NCBI GenBank assembly: GCA_023014365.1
Contig: JAEBUN010000003.1
Span: forward strand, 310,001-374,000
Length of the DNA stretch: 64,000 bases
From: Lepiota brunneoincarnata
Taxonomy: Eukaryota > Basidiomycota > Agaricomycetes > Agaricales > Agaricaceae
Direction of reading: 5' to 3'
This document shows positions 24,323 through 36,800 of the stretch, piece by piece. The notes under the pieces were generated by a model. That model was not told the DNA's origin, searched no databases, and worked only from the letters and a program-made list of their open reading frames with translations. Each line of letters begins with the position of its first letter. Positions within the stretch are counted from its first letter, which is position 1. A program made the translations under genes and the position numbers.

Positions 24323-25503
24323 ATGAAAATGTGGGCTATCGTCAGTACATATCTTTTTCTCACCACAAATCAAGGTACTCCTGTATTTCCTTGCATATCG
24401 CCATATTGCTCATGCCTTCCTAGGTGGATACCCATGCCTCCGCCGCCAGAACCGCTGAGGCTTCGCAGTTCTTTCAATTTGTCCGACCCATCGCAATGGT
24501 ACGACTTCCTGCAACATATATGCTGCAATATGAGGGGGGTTATGCACTGGCTATCTCGATGGGATACACTGGTTGAAGCAACCCAAGCCACCCGGTCATG
24601 AGTACATAGTCCTCCGTTTTCGGAGGGACCGCAATCATAGCGCTTGGCTACGCCTTGAACGGGATACAGGTTCATGGATGACAATCTTGAACCGAGATCG
24701 GACTGCGAAAAATTGCCGGGACAAGGCCACAATCGCAGAAGGGCCTGAGGGAAGCATTATTACCAGGGAGGATATTAGAATAGCAAGCCTTGACATGGCG
24801 GTGGTGAGGAAAAGTATTACCTGCAATACCTCAAGAAATGCCCGCTCACCGGTTCCTCTCCCTGCAGTCATTCATATCTCCTCTGGATATCATACTGCTC
24901 CTCCGTCAGCTGAGAGAGCATGTATCAATCTATAACATCACCACCTACAATTGCTGGTGGTTTGCCGGATGTATCTGGGAGAATGTAGCGTATTGGGTTA
25001 GGCAGGGTGGGGACGGTGCCGTCTTTGAAGTAATGACAGGCAACGATACCCGGGGGTTTGCAGATGCACTAGAGGAACCAAATGGTCTGTGGAAATTCGG
25101 GCGGTATGACTGGTCGGCGACAACATTTTCGCGGAACCTACAACTGAACACAACTCCAAGTTATGTCGCGTGCATTACCGACCTGGGCTTCTATGTTTGG
25201 CGAGGTGGAGAGGGACACAGAAAACGTGCGGCAATATTGTTCCGAGGAAGCTCCATGAAGTTGCTTTCCAACTGGCAAAGAAGCACAATCTGCTGTCTGT
25301 GCGGGCTCCCGAAACCTTTGGTGACCTGGTACAGTCCGAAGGTCATGAAGACCCTGCACTTGGGAAAGCTCTTGCACGTGGGCTGCACCCCAATCTCCAG
25401 CAGGTCACGAATGACATGAAAGAACGACTCAGATCAACCTCCCAACTCGACACGGCCACTGTTCCCACCCATGTTGTCCTCTCGCCGCAAGCCCTCCGAT
25501 GAC
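24323..25503 (+). pseudogene. Broken gene of unknown function
   Basis: No family recognised. Stretches that look genuinely coding sit in all three frames of the plus strand. PPGHEYIVLRFRRDRN leads through DMAV into an intron (GTGAGG near 24801 to CTGCAG at about 24868) and SFISPLDIILLLRQLREHVS, then a Tyr/Trp-rich patch YNITTYNCWWFAG. The frame then moves by one near 25195 into FGEVERDTENVRQYCSEE, and by one again near 25256 (a T that makes TGA) into EVAFQLAKKHNLLSVRAPET and the end at 25503. The 5' part (about 24323-24600) also changes frame. Either a pseudogene or a real gene carrying base-insertion errors. The CWWFA patch with a preceding helix recurs, to my knowledge, in uncharacterised mushroom proteins, but I cannot name a family. 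Confidence 0.45.
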
Positions 25504-26159
25504 CTCGGGGCCAGGCGCCGGCCAGCAGCAGCCCATGCTCTGGTCGAGGATTGGAAGGGTGGGGTGGTATTGCCTTCAATGGAGTGTGCCTTTCCCGGGG
25601 CCAAGGCAAACCACCGGTTGATGCGGGGCGCTTGGGCTCTTAGGAGTACCTCTACTACTACTAAGTACAACATAACTATGGGAATCCTTCAAACAATTGA
25701 ATGATGTTTTTTTTAAAAAAAACTCATGGGCCATGGTCACCGCTTCTGCATGCGTCCATGAGAGCAAAAACCCAGGTGGGGAACAGCTGAAACAACAATC
25801 TTACGAACTCCAACTCCCCTGATCATTTCCTCGTCTACAGTGATAACTCAAGTACTTCGAATGTGGATGGCGCTTGATGAACAACATCATGTTTCGCCCC
25901 AATTAATATTGCAGTAGAACGAGAAGTTGGACTTTTCATCAATGTCTCTCCGACGACCCTCCCTGCAGATCTCGCGAATTAGAAGCTAGAGATACTCATC
26001 TCGAAAATTGTCAGTGGGGATTAAGACGCGTGGATAAATTTAGAGGCCACCCAATCCATCTAGCAAAGGTATATAGCAGAATTACACGCTCGGCCCACGT
26101 TCTCGGAAGAGAGAAACGATTATCTCAGTGACAATTAACCACCCTCAGTGGCTCTTTAA
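25504..26159. other. Intergenic
   Basis: Spacer before the 3' end of lipase B. Contains an A/T homopolymer pair near 25706-25722. No gene seen. Confidence 0.5.
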
Positions 26160-27565
26160 TCAGCAACCCGTCCGCACTCCATCAAAGGGACCCGAATGAT
26201 CATCTGCATTTCCCTTAAAGATATTGCTCACGTCCCCTACGACACAACGGTGGTCGGTGTTATCCTGACCTATTTGACATACGGTTAGTTCCCTCCTTGC
26301 CAGGACTGACTAGAGAGAGAGAGACGCACCTGGGCAAGTGAGCCATGCCCCCGAGTCCTGGATGTGCACTTCGCCGGACGGGTGATGATATCCCAAGAAT
26401 CGGCCTTTCCGGAGTAATTATAACATATTCGAACCCACAGAATCCATTAGGACGCACCCGGCACGATAGGGGCCAAATCCTCCCTGTATCCGACTGAATT
26501 AGCGCTAGGGGAAAGGGATAATCATAGAGGGATTCACTTGTTGATAATACGAGTCAAGGAGATATGAGAGTCCACGTAGTCTGCAAAGGCCTGGTTGCCA
26601 ACCTGGTGGAGAGTGTTTGGTCGGGAGAAACCAACAAATGCGAACGACATACCCTTGGCATTCCGTAGGTGATGGTCCGGAACGTAACACCAGTTATATG
26701 GAGTGGTAAGAAAATACCATCGAGGAGTGCGATCGCACCACCTATGATATTGGTCACTCGTGAAAATTCAAGAAATAATAATAAGGAGAAACTTGCCTAG
26801 GGAATGACCCACAACAGTCACCTGCTTCGCAGCATGAACAGAGATTGCACTTTTAACGGCGGTCAAGACCTGATTCGCGGTCCTATATACCATGTGGTAA
26901 GCTCTCAGTACTAAGTAGTCCACGGCAGCACTGGTCTTACTTTTTTTGCTCATTGGCAAAGCCGCTGTGGACGGTTATGGACGAATCAATCCCAGGGAAC
27001 AACGAAGAATCGAGGTGCTCCCTGATAGCGTCTGCATCTGTGGCAGCAGCTTGGCTAATTGAATGGAATATTGTGAGTGTACGCTCCCGGAAGTCACAGG
27101 CTGGGGCCATTTACAGTTTAGGAAAAGTCCGTTCCTTGGTGAGCCACTATCACAGTCTGTTGTGATGGCGAGAACCCCACATACCCTTTATAAAGCTGTG
27201 AGTCATCATGGCGTTCGTGGTACCAACATAAGACTAACAGAATTGTATGGATGCACCGTCGCCGCCAGCGGCAACAGGTATAAAATCAGCATTAGCATTG
27301 CAATTAGCTATGGAGAATCCCTTGAATAAATCGACTGCAGCGGGTGTTCGTCTGTCTGGATAACTCACCACCACACTTCCACGTTCGGGTGACAGAAGGG
27401 GTTACAGTATGCTGACGCAGCAAAGAACGTGAATGGCTTGAAGGCAGCAATCTGCGCGGTTGTCAATGTCGTAAAGCCCTGCCTCTTCTCGATCGGGGGG
27501 GCTGCCCATACACCACAAACAGCCAATCCCGCCAAGAGGGTGGATGCAAAGCTGAGCTTGAACAT
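26160..27565 (-). CDS. Secreted class-3 lipase, copy B (two frame breaks)
   Basis: Close paralogue of copy A, same strand, and the same exon plan where I can trace it. The signal peptide (FKLSFASTLLAGLAVCGVWA) is followed by AAFKPFTFFAASAYCNP. Later exons give ANCNANADF, WYVGFSPSQ, VAHQGTD, GHSLG, TYGMPR, VPGRFLGYHHPSGEVHIQ and, in the last exon, the His-bearing DDHSGPFDG. The intron after GHSLG starts with GCAAGT, the standard GC-AG donor. Exon 1 (27565-27369) is 197 nt where copy A has 196, because of one extra base near 27401-27405. A second extra base at about 27120 creates TAA in the GTD exon. The remaining exons are in frame and carry all catalytic motifs. A recent pseudogene or an assembly artefact. 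Confidence 0.83.
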
Positions 27566-28788
27566 GATGAATCGTCTGCCGAGTCTGAGGAAAGGTGGTC
27601 TTGGGAACTGCGTTATATACCAGAACGAGCCCTGTTCGTATCATGGTTATTTGGTGGGCGAAAGCGGATGATGATAAAAAAGAGATAAGGATAGAGCCGG
27701 GTTCAGCGTATGCATCTGCTGAGGAGAGTCCAAAGCATCAACAATTGTTGATCAACACTCGACTGTCGACGGTTATCTGTCTGTGCATGAACAGGCATTA
27801 TCCATCACCCACGCGGCGAACAGTCGATTGGCCTGCCATGCCTAACACCAGCCAGTCAACGTCCCACTTTCTACAGTGTACTTAGCCAGTGGAAGTCACA
27901 ATAGCGTCAGCATAAGAACGAGGCCGAGGGTCGGCTCGAATGAGGTGCCTGAGCACACTGCATGACATATCAGTTGACTGCGACAGATTAACTTGTTGAA
28001 GGCGTGGAACTGGTGCATTATGTATACCGTGACACCAGGGTTTGTAGTCTCACGATCATGGTTTCGTGCCTTTTTCGTATTCCTCTTGAGCGCCACTGTT
28101 AACATTACACCTAGTGGTAATCACATCTCCGAGAGTACAAGTGCTTGTCGCTACGAGGTGAAGACAGATGAGACACCAAGGCCCATCAGATGGCTACCCT
28201 TGTCTTCCTACCATGGAAACCAGCAGTCAGCTCCAGCCATAGCCCATAACTGCCAAGGTGTCAGAGGATCAAGACTCCTTTTATTTACCTTCCTGATGTA
28301 TCATGAAAGCGCCTTAGCGCAGCCTTACTCATGACGGAGAACAACAACCGAAACCGTCACGGTTCCTGCAGGTGAACACCGACGGTGTTTCTTCTACTGG
28401 TGAGATCACCAAACCAACATGTGAATCTGTGTTGCAAGCAGGCAGCCGGCGCGCGTGTATGATCTACATTCAGGCATTAGGGGGGCGCCGTACCTCTTCG
28501 TTATCGGTCCCTCCTTGACCGGCTTGATCGCCTAATGTTATAACTATTGCCGAAATGCTCGAGACTACGAAAATCAGTACGATACCGCTATCCTTGGGCA
28601 TTTAAATCTTCCGAATTACTCTCAAATGTGTTGCTGGGCGGTTGCATGGCCCAGAAGGGGGAAAGAGCGACAATGTTTAGGGTAATAATGTAAAGATGGG
28701 TATATTAGGTGTCTGTAAAAGATCGGAGAGCCAGTTGGTGGTTAAGTAGTCTGCCAGCGGTAGAAATCCAAAACGAGTGTTCCTATGC
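27566..28788. other. Intergenic, no gene seen
   Basis: About 1.2 kb between lipase B and the glucanase gene. A short plus frame at 27993-28334 has one hydrophobic stretch (FVVSRSWFRAFFVFLLSATV) but no other support. Confidence 0.45.
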
Positions 28789-31067
28789 CTAGGTGAATGG
28801 GTCACAGACGTGGGGGTCATTCATCTTGGAGGGGTCTCTCGTCAAGTAGCCACGTCTGACTCCTTCCATGTATGACCTGCCAGAGCCAGTGGAATTGGGT
28901 ATCAGTATGATATCGATCTTGAAAGGCGGCTCGCGTGCGGGCGAGCGACCCACCATTGCCTTGCAAGATCTCCAGCTCTGTCAGATATTTCGATCTTGAA
29001 GTTCCAGAACTTTAGAAAACATATCAGAATAGCGTCTATCTGATATTCGTGATGCGACTCACAATCCATCCTGCATCCTTACCGTAGGACAATTTTTGAG
29101 CATCAGCCCATTTGCGCAGGAAGGTATCGGATGCTTGGAATTGCGTAGGCAGCCCCCATTCTATTTCAAGAGGGAGGCATTGAGTGGAAAACTGACTTGG
29201 AATGTGATAGTATTTTATCACCTCCGAAAAATAACGGACTGTTGCCGGAGTTCTGCATCGGCCTGGATGCGGTCAAGGTCTTGAGATTATTAGTGAATGC
29301 ACTGGACATAGAACTAAGAGCGAGACATACTGCAAACATGTGTCAAGTAGGCTTGTTCATTGGGGTCCGCGACACCCTGAATCAGAGTCAGTCGTTCGTC
29401 TTCGGAGCAGTAAAATCAGAGTTACGCCAAATCTGACCGAGGGAATCAGAGTTAAGGCATAGGCGCAGTCAAAAGATGGACTCACGAATAGTAAAGGTGA
29501 TTGTCATAGATTTGGGGTCCCCTCGCGGCATCAGCAGGATTACTGGGGTTGTTATGTTGCCAGTTGATATCCATGAAACTGCAGGCATCGGGTATGAGGT
29601 CATTGTAATCTGAATCAGGGTGGAATATTTACTTGGTGAACAAGGTCTCCCCGGGGAAGTTAGGGTTACTAGGGCGAGAAAAGCCGAGGACACCAGAAAG
29701 ACCAAGCTGGGAAGCGATTTTCAAAATGATCGGGGACGATTCCCTCAAGACAGATGAGACTTCTGCATCGAAGAGTTCACTGGCCGGGACGGTGTTGAAG
29801 GCAGTGGTGATGTTGGAGGCGGCGGTTAGGCTCCTGACTGTCGTTTCAAAGCCTGGGATACGAATACCGAGGGCAATTTCAACGGCACGAACGACTTGGA
29901 CGAAGTGTTTCTGGACTGTACTTCTGGTCAGCTACCTTAATTAGGGCAGGAATGACATTTGTACTTACAGCCTCCATAACCTGGTGTTTGATTGGCATCC
30001 ATGATAGGTTCGTTTACGGCTTCAATCGCAGTGACGGTCCCAAAGTTGGGGTCAAGGTGAGAGAGAGCGGTCATGACAGCTGTCCATATTAGAGCACGAT
30101 GGTAATTGTGTTGGGTCTGTTATTGCTAGTTTCAGTATTCCAGGAAGCAGGCGGTAGGCACCTGATCCTCACGTAGAATTGGACATTGGTGGTGCACCTA
30201 TCGGATACCATTAATAGACATTTATAGTAATGGAACTTGAACTACTGTACCTGCCAGTGAACATTTGCTGTGGGGTCTGAACGCCAGGTAGAGCATGGTG
30301 GTCAAGGATGACGGTGATGCCGGCGTCTTTGAGTTGTCGAAGGCCACGGCGCTGAAAAATAACGACATCACTTAAGGGGTGCCATTCGAGTCGATCGAGT
30401 GCATACAAGTTGTTTCATGCCTCCACGAGGGTAAAATTCCGTAGAACGGTCGACTAAATCTTCAACTATCCAGTACCCAAGCTTGGCGATTATTAGCCTC
30501 ATATTTGTGCCTAAAATGGAGCATACACGAACAGGAATTCTAACAGTGTTGATCCCGACATCGACAAGGTCGTCAACATCTTGTTGATTGAACCAAGTCT
30601 CCCTATATGCGCGTAAGCTGGTGACTGAATGCTTTTATGAGTGGAATTCAGTGACACACCAATGCTGGTTGAACTTGTTGTCGACTGTAGACGGGAAAGC
30701 CTTGGCCATTGCACTATTGATGGCCTGTGAGCAAGGTGATGATGGAGAATCGACACTAAAACGACCTACAACTCAGATGCAATGCATTTCGAGCAGTCGC
30801 TACAGATTTGGCCGCCCATTTGGACCCATTCTGAAACCTTAACAACGCATACATTCAACTCGGTGAAAGTAAGCTCACCTTCAGGTAGCATCCAAGGTTC
30901 GAGAAGAAGCCTAGTAGTCTCGTTAGCTCATCAGCGGGATCACCGAGAAGAGGGTCGCACCAAGAACCGAGGTTCACGCCATAAATCTTAGGAGGAAACG
31001 CCGCCTTTACGGTTGTGAAAGTCAAGGCGGCAAATGCTGCAGACACATAGAAGAGAGCGGAAGGCAT
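28789..31067 (-). CDS. Secreted GH5-type glucan 1,3-beta-glucosidase-like enzyme
   Basis: Glycoside hydrolase acting on beta-glucans of the fungal wall or of plant material. At least ten short exons can be followed. A signal peptide (PSALFYVSAAFAALTFTTV) precedes YGVNLGSW, then LLLEPWMLPE, WVQMGGQICSDC, TWFNQQDVDDLVDVGINTV, LGYWIVEDLVDRS, GGMKQL, DAGITVILDHHALPGV, the acid/base motif EAVNEP, INWQHNNPSNPADA, the nucleophile motif GEWGLPTQF (GEW split by an intron), and the end RGYLTRDPSKMNDPHVC. This is the standard GH5 order with two catalytic Glu. One extra base near 29253 shifts frame just before SPLFFG, and the junction around 30735-30750 does not close in phase (probably one missing base or an unusual splice). 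All catalytic segments survive. Subfamily (GH5_9 or other) not settled. Confidence 0.83.
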
Positions 31068-32446
31068 TGTGAGACCAGATTGCGGGGAATCTTGTCCTAC
31101 AGGCCAGCGAGGTTTAAAAAGAGTGGAATAGTGGTTGTGGAAGTAGAAACACTCTAACGCCCAAAAGTTTCGCAAACGCGTGATTGCGTAAGTCACATTG
31201 GGCTCAACCGAGCAAGTACGAAGCTTCCGAACTTCTGGGCCATGTTGTAGGAGACAAGAGGAGGCTGTCAGAAGACCGCAGAGTAGTCTCGTGAGAGGAG
31301 CAGACGGAGTACAAATGACTTCCTTTGAGTCTCCTGGCAGGGGACTGACAGATAGTATGGGAATCTGGCTAGAGAGGCTTGATAGGCCAAAATTATTTGG
31401 GCTAAGAATTTAGCTCGTAGCCAGGAGTCGAGACAAACCCAGATCAGTGCCGCTCCAACCCTGAGCTAGATGTTTTGACGGGTCTCCATCCCGCCAGTTA
31501 AAGCGTCCAGTCCCGCTGCACCAGGTCACGTGTAGTTCCAGGTTCTTTAGTGCTTGCGCATGTGGACTGTCACTGTGCAAATGATGCTTCCTCAGACGAT
31601 CGAGAAGAGCTCAGTCAGACAAAGTTCCAGGCACAGAGAGCAATTTCAACCCATCAGCAATATTGTTCATGTGCGGCTTCTCGAATCACCTCGGCAGAGC
31701 AGAAAATAGGGAATGGGTGCAGGTGCTACCAGCAGGGCTCCCACCTAAGCAATCCCTTCCAAGTACGGCCGCCAAAGAGTCCTTGAGGAATATCGTACGG
31801 AGCTCAAGTATCAAAGGTTGGTGAGGTTAGTGACGGCAGGTGCATCAGTAGTTCAGTACCAGCTCCGTGCACAGGTACTATCTAGGATTCAGATGTGCCC
31901 GTCCACGATGCACTTCAAAGTCAAACAAGCTGCCCTCGCATAGCAGTAGACCGCCTGCTTTCACGCTCCAAGATCACCTACCTGATTTTTCCGTTCCAGA
32001 TGACAGTGCGCCATCAGGAGCTCACTGCTCAGCCATTGTGCTCGCCATCACGTGAGAGTGGGTCCTGTGCTCACTAACGATCACTAACGATCACTCTTTG
32101 ACGTCTGTCCCATTCATTCCTCACGTATGGTGTTCTCATTGATCAACGACAACCATCAGTCGCGGAACTGCACTGCACAGCGACAATCTGTTAAAATATG
32201 ATGCCTGCCAACCATGGCCTTGCCGACACTTCCCACAGTCGGGTATGGACCTTATAACCTGGCTAATCATGCCATAAATGAGTTGAACAAACCACTGGTT
32301 GGATCACCGGCTTACTCGAGGGGTCTTGGATTTCGATTTCGCCTTTCTCTTCTCTTCGCCCGCTCAGGTCAGCACCTCGATTGGTTCCTTTGGCACCTGG
32401 TCTTTTGCATTCCGCACTTCTTCATACTTTGTTGCCGGTCAACCAA
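31068..32446. other. Intergenic, divergent promoter region
   Basis: About 1.4 kb between the divergently transcribed glucanase (minus) and lipase C (plus). A small direct repeat of ATCACTAACG lies near 32073-32095. No gene seen. Confidence 0.5.
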
Positions 32447-33822
32447 ATGGCATATTCTTTCATTCAAACAACCACTCTTTTGCTTGGAGCAAGCCTCGCC
32501 CTTGCAGCTCCAACGCTTCTGTCAAGACAGGATTTCTCGGCACTCGCCACTGACCAGGTCTCTACTTTCAAGCCTTTCACGTTCTTTGCAAGCGCAGCGT
32601 ACTGCTCATCCTCTCAAACACGAGACTGGTCCTGCGGAGGTATGTACATAACCTGGTTTCTGAGGACCCGACCTTCCGAATAGAGGCTGACTGACTCTCT
32701 CCCTCCCATTGCCGTCCTATAGCGAACTGTGATGCCAACCCCAACTTCCAACCGACTGCCGCAGGGGGAGATGGCGACGACGTGCAGTTCTGGTATGTAG
32801 GATTTGATCCCGATTTGAGCGTACGTCTCTGGTGTTTAACAATCACAATATTGTTATTGATCTGATTGATGTAGACCATTATCGTTGCCCACCAAGGAAC
32901 AGACCCGAGCAAGATGTGTGTCCATTCCTGTACCTCTACGACGCGGGTTCTAAAGCCCATTCTAGCATGCCGCTCCTAACCGATGCAGACTTCTTCCTTG
33001 ATAACCTGGATTCGAACCTGTTCCCAGGAATATCAGATGACATCAAGGTCCACAATGGTTTTGCTGAGTCCCACGCCGAGTGCGTCAAGTCTTTTTTTTC
33101 ACTTTGATCCACTTAGTGTCTTACATTCATCCTTCACTCAGGACTGCGGACTCTGTACTTGCCGCGGTTCAGAAAACTATGCAAGAGCAGAGTACGAACA
33201 AAGTCACAGTTGTCGGACATTCGCTTGGTACTGCCCCATTTCATACCAGAATTTTGAGCACAGTCCTAATCTCCATCCCCAGGTGCTGCAATCAGCCTTC
33301 TTGATGCTATGTTCCTCCCTCTCCATATTCCGGACATCGACCTCGAATTGATTACCTACGGCATGCCTCGAGTACGAAACTAGTTTTCACCTCGGGTACA
33401 ATACTCTCTCAAGCTGAGACCATGTTTTCAATAGGTCGGAAACCAGGAACTTGCTGACTTCGTCGACGGGAACATCAAGCTCACTCGTGTCACGAACAAG
33501 TAGGTTATCTGTCCTGCTACCCTCTCCAGCTCTTAAATTTTGTCATCGCCTCCGGCAGAAAAGACCCCGTCCCGATCCTTCCTGGCCGATTCCTCGGTTT
33601 CCACCATGCCTCCGGCGAAATCCATATCCAGAGCGACGGCTCATTCCTCGAGTGTCCTGGACAAGACAATGACGACAAACGATGCTCCACTGGTGATGCA
33701 AAAAACGTTTTCCAGAGCAAGGTGTCCGATCATAGTGGTGCGTTCTTTCTATTCTCCTTTCATCCAACTACGTGCTGACTGGTGGGTAAGGCCCCTACGA
33801 TGATGTACTTATTGGATGCTAG
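32447..33822 (+). CDS. Secreted class-3 lipase, copy C (intact)
   Basis: Third member of the lipase family and the only intact one. Signal peptide from Met at 32447 (AYSFIQTTTLLLGASLALAA), exon 1 to 32639, then exon 2 from 32723. Motifs in order: FKPFTFFASAAYC, ANCDANPNF, FWYVGFDPDLS, IIVAHQGTDPSKM, PLLTDADFFLDNLDSNLFPG, the nucleophile elbow GHSLG (near 33220), ITYGMPR, VTNKKDPVPILPGRFLGFH with the likely catalytic Asp, HIQSDGSFLECPGQD, and the catalytic His segment SDHSGPYDD ending at TAG. Copies A and B have an intron within the FW codon pair that copy C lacks, and copy C uses an ordinary GT donor after GHSLG. Likely secreted, acting on lipids or acyl esters. Confidence 0.9.
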
Positions 33823-36800
33823 ATGGTGACGAGAAAGGTTTCTGGACGGACCATGTGGTTTCCGAGGACTCTAAATTTCAAGGGATTTTTTCTGCCTTCC
33901 AGTACCATACCATCGAACAATAATTTTAGGGGTGTCATAATATCTTGACAATTCGAAATCCAGTCAAAATCGTGGTCCCAGTTAAACTACGGCGTATTCT
34001 CAAATGCCCGGTCATTGACTCCATCCTCCGGTGTTGACTATCTACAGCAGCACGAATGCTCGAGACTTTCTTGGGGAAACGAACCATGACACCAGTGCTC
34101 CAGGTTCCAGCAATCATCCCTTGATGCATCGGAAGCTTCGGCGCCCAGGAACGGTAGCGGAACAACATGGCTGCTGGCACAGCCCCCCGCTTCAAGACCG
34201 AACGAACGACAAGTGGAACAACGTTAAAGGCGTCCAGGCCGGATAGAAAATGCCCTCGGAAGGGTAGAGCACCCGAGCTTCGATTGCCACGGAGTGCATC
34301 GTGCCATCTGGCAAAAAGAAGCACCCGGTTTGTACGAGCAGAGAAAGAAATGGGATGGCTTCTACTCGTTTGCAATAATTTGTCTACATGAGATCCTGGC
34401 ACTTGGGCTTCAGAGCATGGGGTCGATCCTATGAAAATTGGACTCTATTTACACTTGCTTGCCTATGAGCATTTCGAAGCCGAACGCCAACGCAATTCTG
34501 CAAATATCCTCATACTCTCCCAAGCGGTTTTTCGACGACTTTAATGGGGGCCACTGCTGTATTACATCAGCGGCTTCCTCAGACCAGTAAGGTCAGTGGC
34601 CGCAAGTGTAATCGTTGCTTGGCCGAGATCACCCTCTCATGTAATACCGACTCTGACAGCCGACACGGCAAGACAAAGTACCCACCTATGTTCGAGCACT
34701 TGGGCACCCGAAGCAATTGATGGAACCATAGAAGGCGATGCAAACAGACAACTCATTTCGCTTCACTGCCAGAGCATTTTGGTAGGAGGAATTTAGCGAT
34801 GTGCCATCTCTTGCCTGTCTTGATTGCGCCCATCACGGAGGCCAAGGCCTGCAAATCACTATCAACGGTAGCGCTACCCCCCCTGTTCTAAGAATACGTC
34901 CCTCACAGCACCCACGAGCCTAAATGGGTGTTACGAGGCTTGGGCAGCATTACTTTGCATAGAACCGATCACATCAGATATTATGAATATCTCTACCGCT
35001 TTTGTTTTTAGTCGCAACACAAAAATGGTCACTTGAGAATGTGTGCTAGAGGCATACTCACTCTTGATCATCCAAAGGGTGGATATTGGTGTAGAGGTGG
35101 GCGTGCGGCTACACATGTAATGGCTGCCCCATTGCCACCTCTCGTAGGACTCGGAACCCGAACCCAAAACCCGGAACAAACTCTCGGATCAAGAAACTCG
35201 GAGCGCCCAGGCCAAGGGAGTCATTATCATTCCGACAACATATCCATTCTGCTCGTAACCTCCTACATTCCTTGACAGATAAATTTTCACCATATTTCTA
35301 TTCTTTTCCCTGAATACAAACTATAGTATAAAATTTCTCCCTGTATATAGACTTCTCTGTGCCTCGCATACCATCCCTTTTATCTTCTCCTTTCCCTTTT
35401 CCTAATTCCCTATTAGAATAGTTGTGAAAACTTCATGTTCTCCCCTGTTTTACGTTCGCCACTCCCCAGATTTGACTTAGTTAAGGACCTCTCATTCTCT
35501 TCTCCATTTTGGTGTAAGAAACACAGAAATAATCATAGTTATCCTGTGAATAAAGGTACAAACCTGGGAGACAAGTTCTCCAGTCAATACACGACCCAGA
35601 AACTTCCTCCTGATCTCGTTCTCTAAGTCTCTCTCTCTCAAATAACTTGTCTCTCCTGGTTTTCGAAGCCCGGTGGTTGTTTCATCGACCACACTCGCCC
35701 TTTGTTTGGACGTGTTTCGCGTCGTTTCGTTTCGGTTTCGGTTTCGTTTCGGTTTCGCTTCGTTTCGGCGCCTCTCGCGTGCAGAAGAGTCGACCTCTCT
35801 TCATTGGGAAGGCGGTCGGCAGCCCCTTCCCATTATCTGCTCTCAACCAACCGAATGAAATGAGTCTAATAATAGACCCGCAAAATCCGAGTGATTACTG
35901 GTTGACGTTATTATATGGGGTTGAACAAAGTTTAGTATGCGAGTATAGCGCTCATTCTGACCCAGGGACCCCGGGCCTGTTCGCTGGGTCTCCGAATTCG
36001 GATCTCTTTGGTTGATAAGCTCAAGAAGAGAAGCACCACGGGTGTATTTGCAGGGGTTATCCGATGTCATGGAACGTCTACGCGTATGTACGACACCCTG
36101 GGCAACCGATTCGCCGTCTGGCATTGGCCCTTTTTTCCCCCCTGGTTGATTGGTCCAAAACTCAAGCGCTTAAGCGGTGGAAGGGTACTGTGATGCGGTC
36201 GGTTCCGTGTAGGGCTCTCGGCTCTCGGCAGTTGGGGTGTACGCCGTACGGTAGTTGGATGATTCGCCGGGTGTAGGTAAAAAACCCTTTTTTCTTTTTC
36301 TGTTGTTGTTGTATGTCGTCAGAAGATATGATAGCCCCGGATTATATACGAGAAGCTATGTAATAAGAATAGGTGGCGAATGTACTCGGGAGTCCGTAAA
36401 GCCATGATTGTTTATCTGCAGTCATCCGAAACGCCCAGCCCGGGCTCAAAATCCCGAGCTGCGGGAAGTCGTAGACGTCGATGCCACCACCGCCACCACG
36501 GGCAGGGTTTTCACAAACATCAAACGGTATAGTCAGGGGGGCAGGTACGAGCAGGGACCAATGAATTGTTTTTTATATATCTTGTGCAGAGCCCTGGTCC
36601 GGCACCCAATAAGAGCAATTCCCATTAGGGCGCTGTAGGGTAACTTGGCTGCGGGACGGACCTGTGGACGCAGGCACAAAAAAGCAAGTCCAGACTCACT
36701 CACATACGTCATGGGTGTCTCAACATTTACCCGGATGATCGGGAAAATGGTGAGAAGTGTTTGCTCACTCAGAAAAAAACTTTTGGGGTTCTGTGATGCA

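Noticed and set aside
33935..34402. 155-codon open frame on the minus strand downstream of lipase C
   Set aside because: Arg/Ser/Leu-rich shadow-type composition, no homology recognised, probably antisense of the lipase 3' region and spacer.
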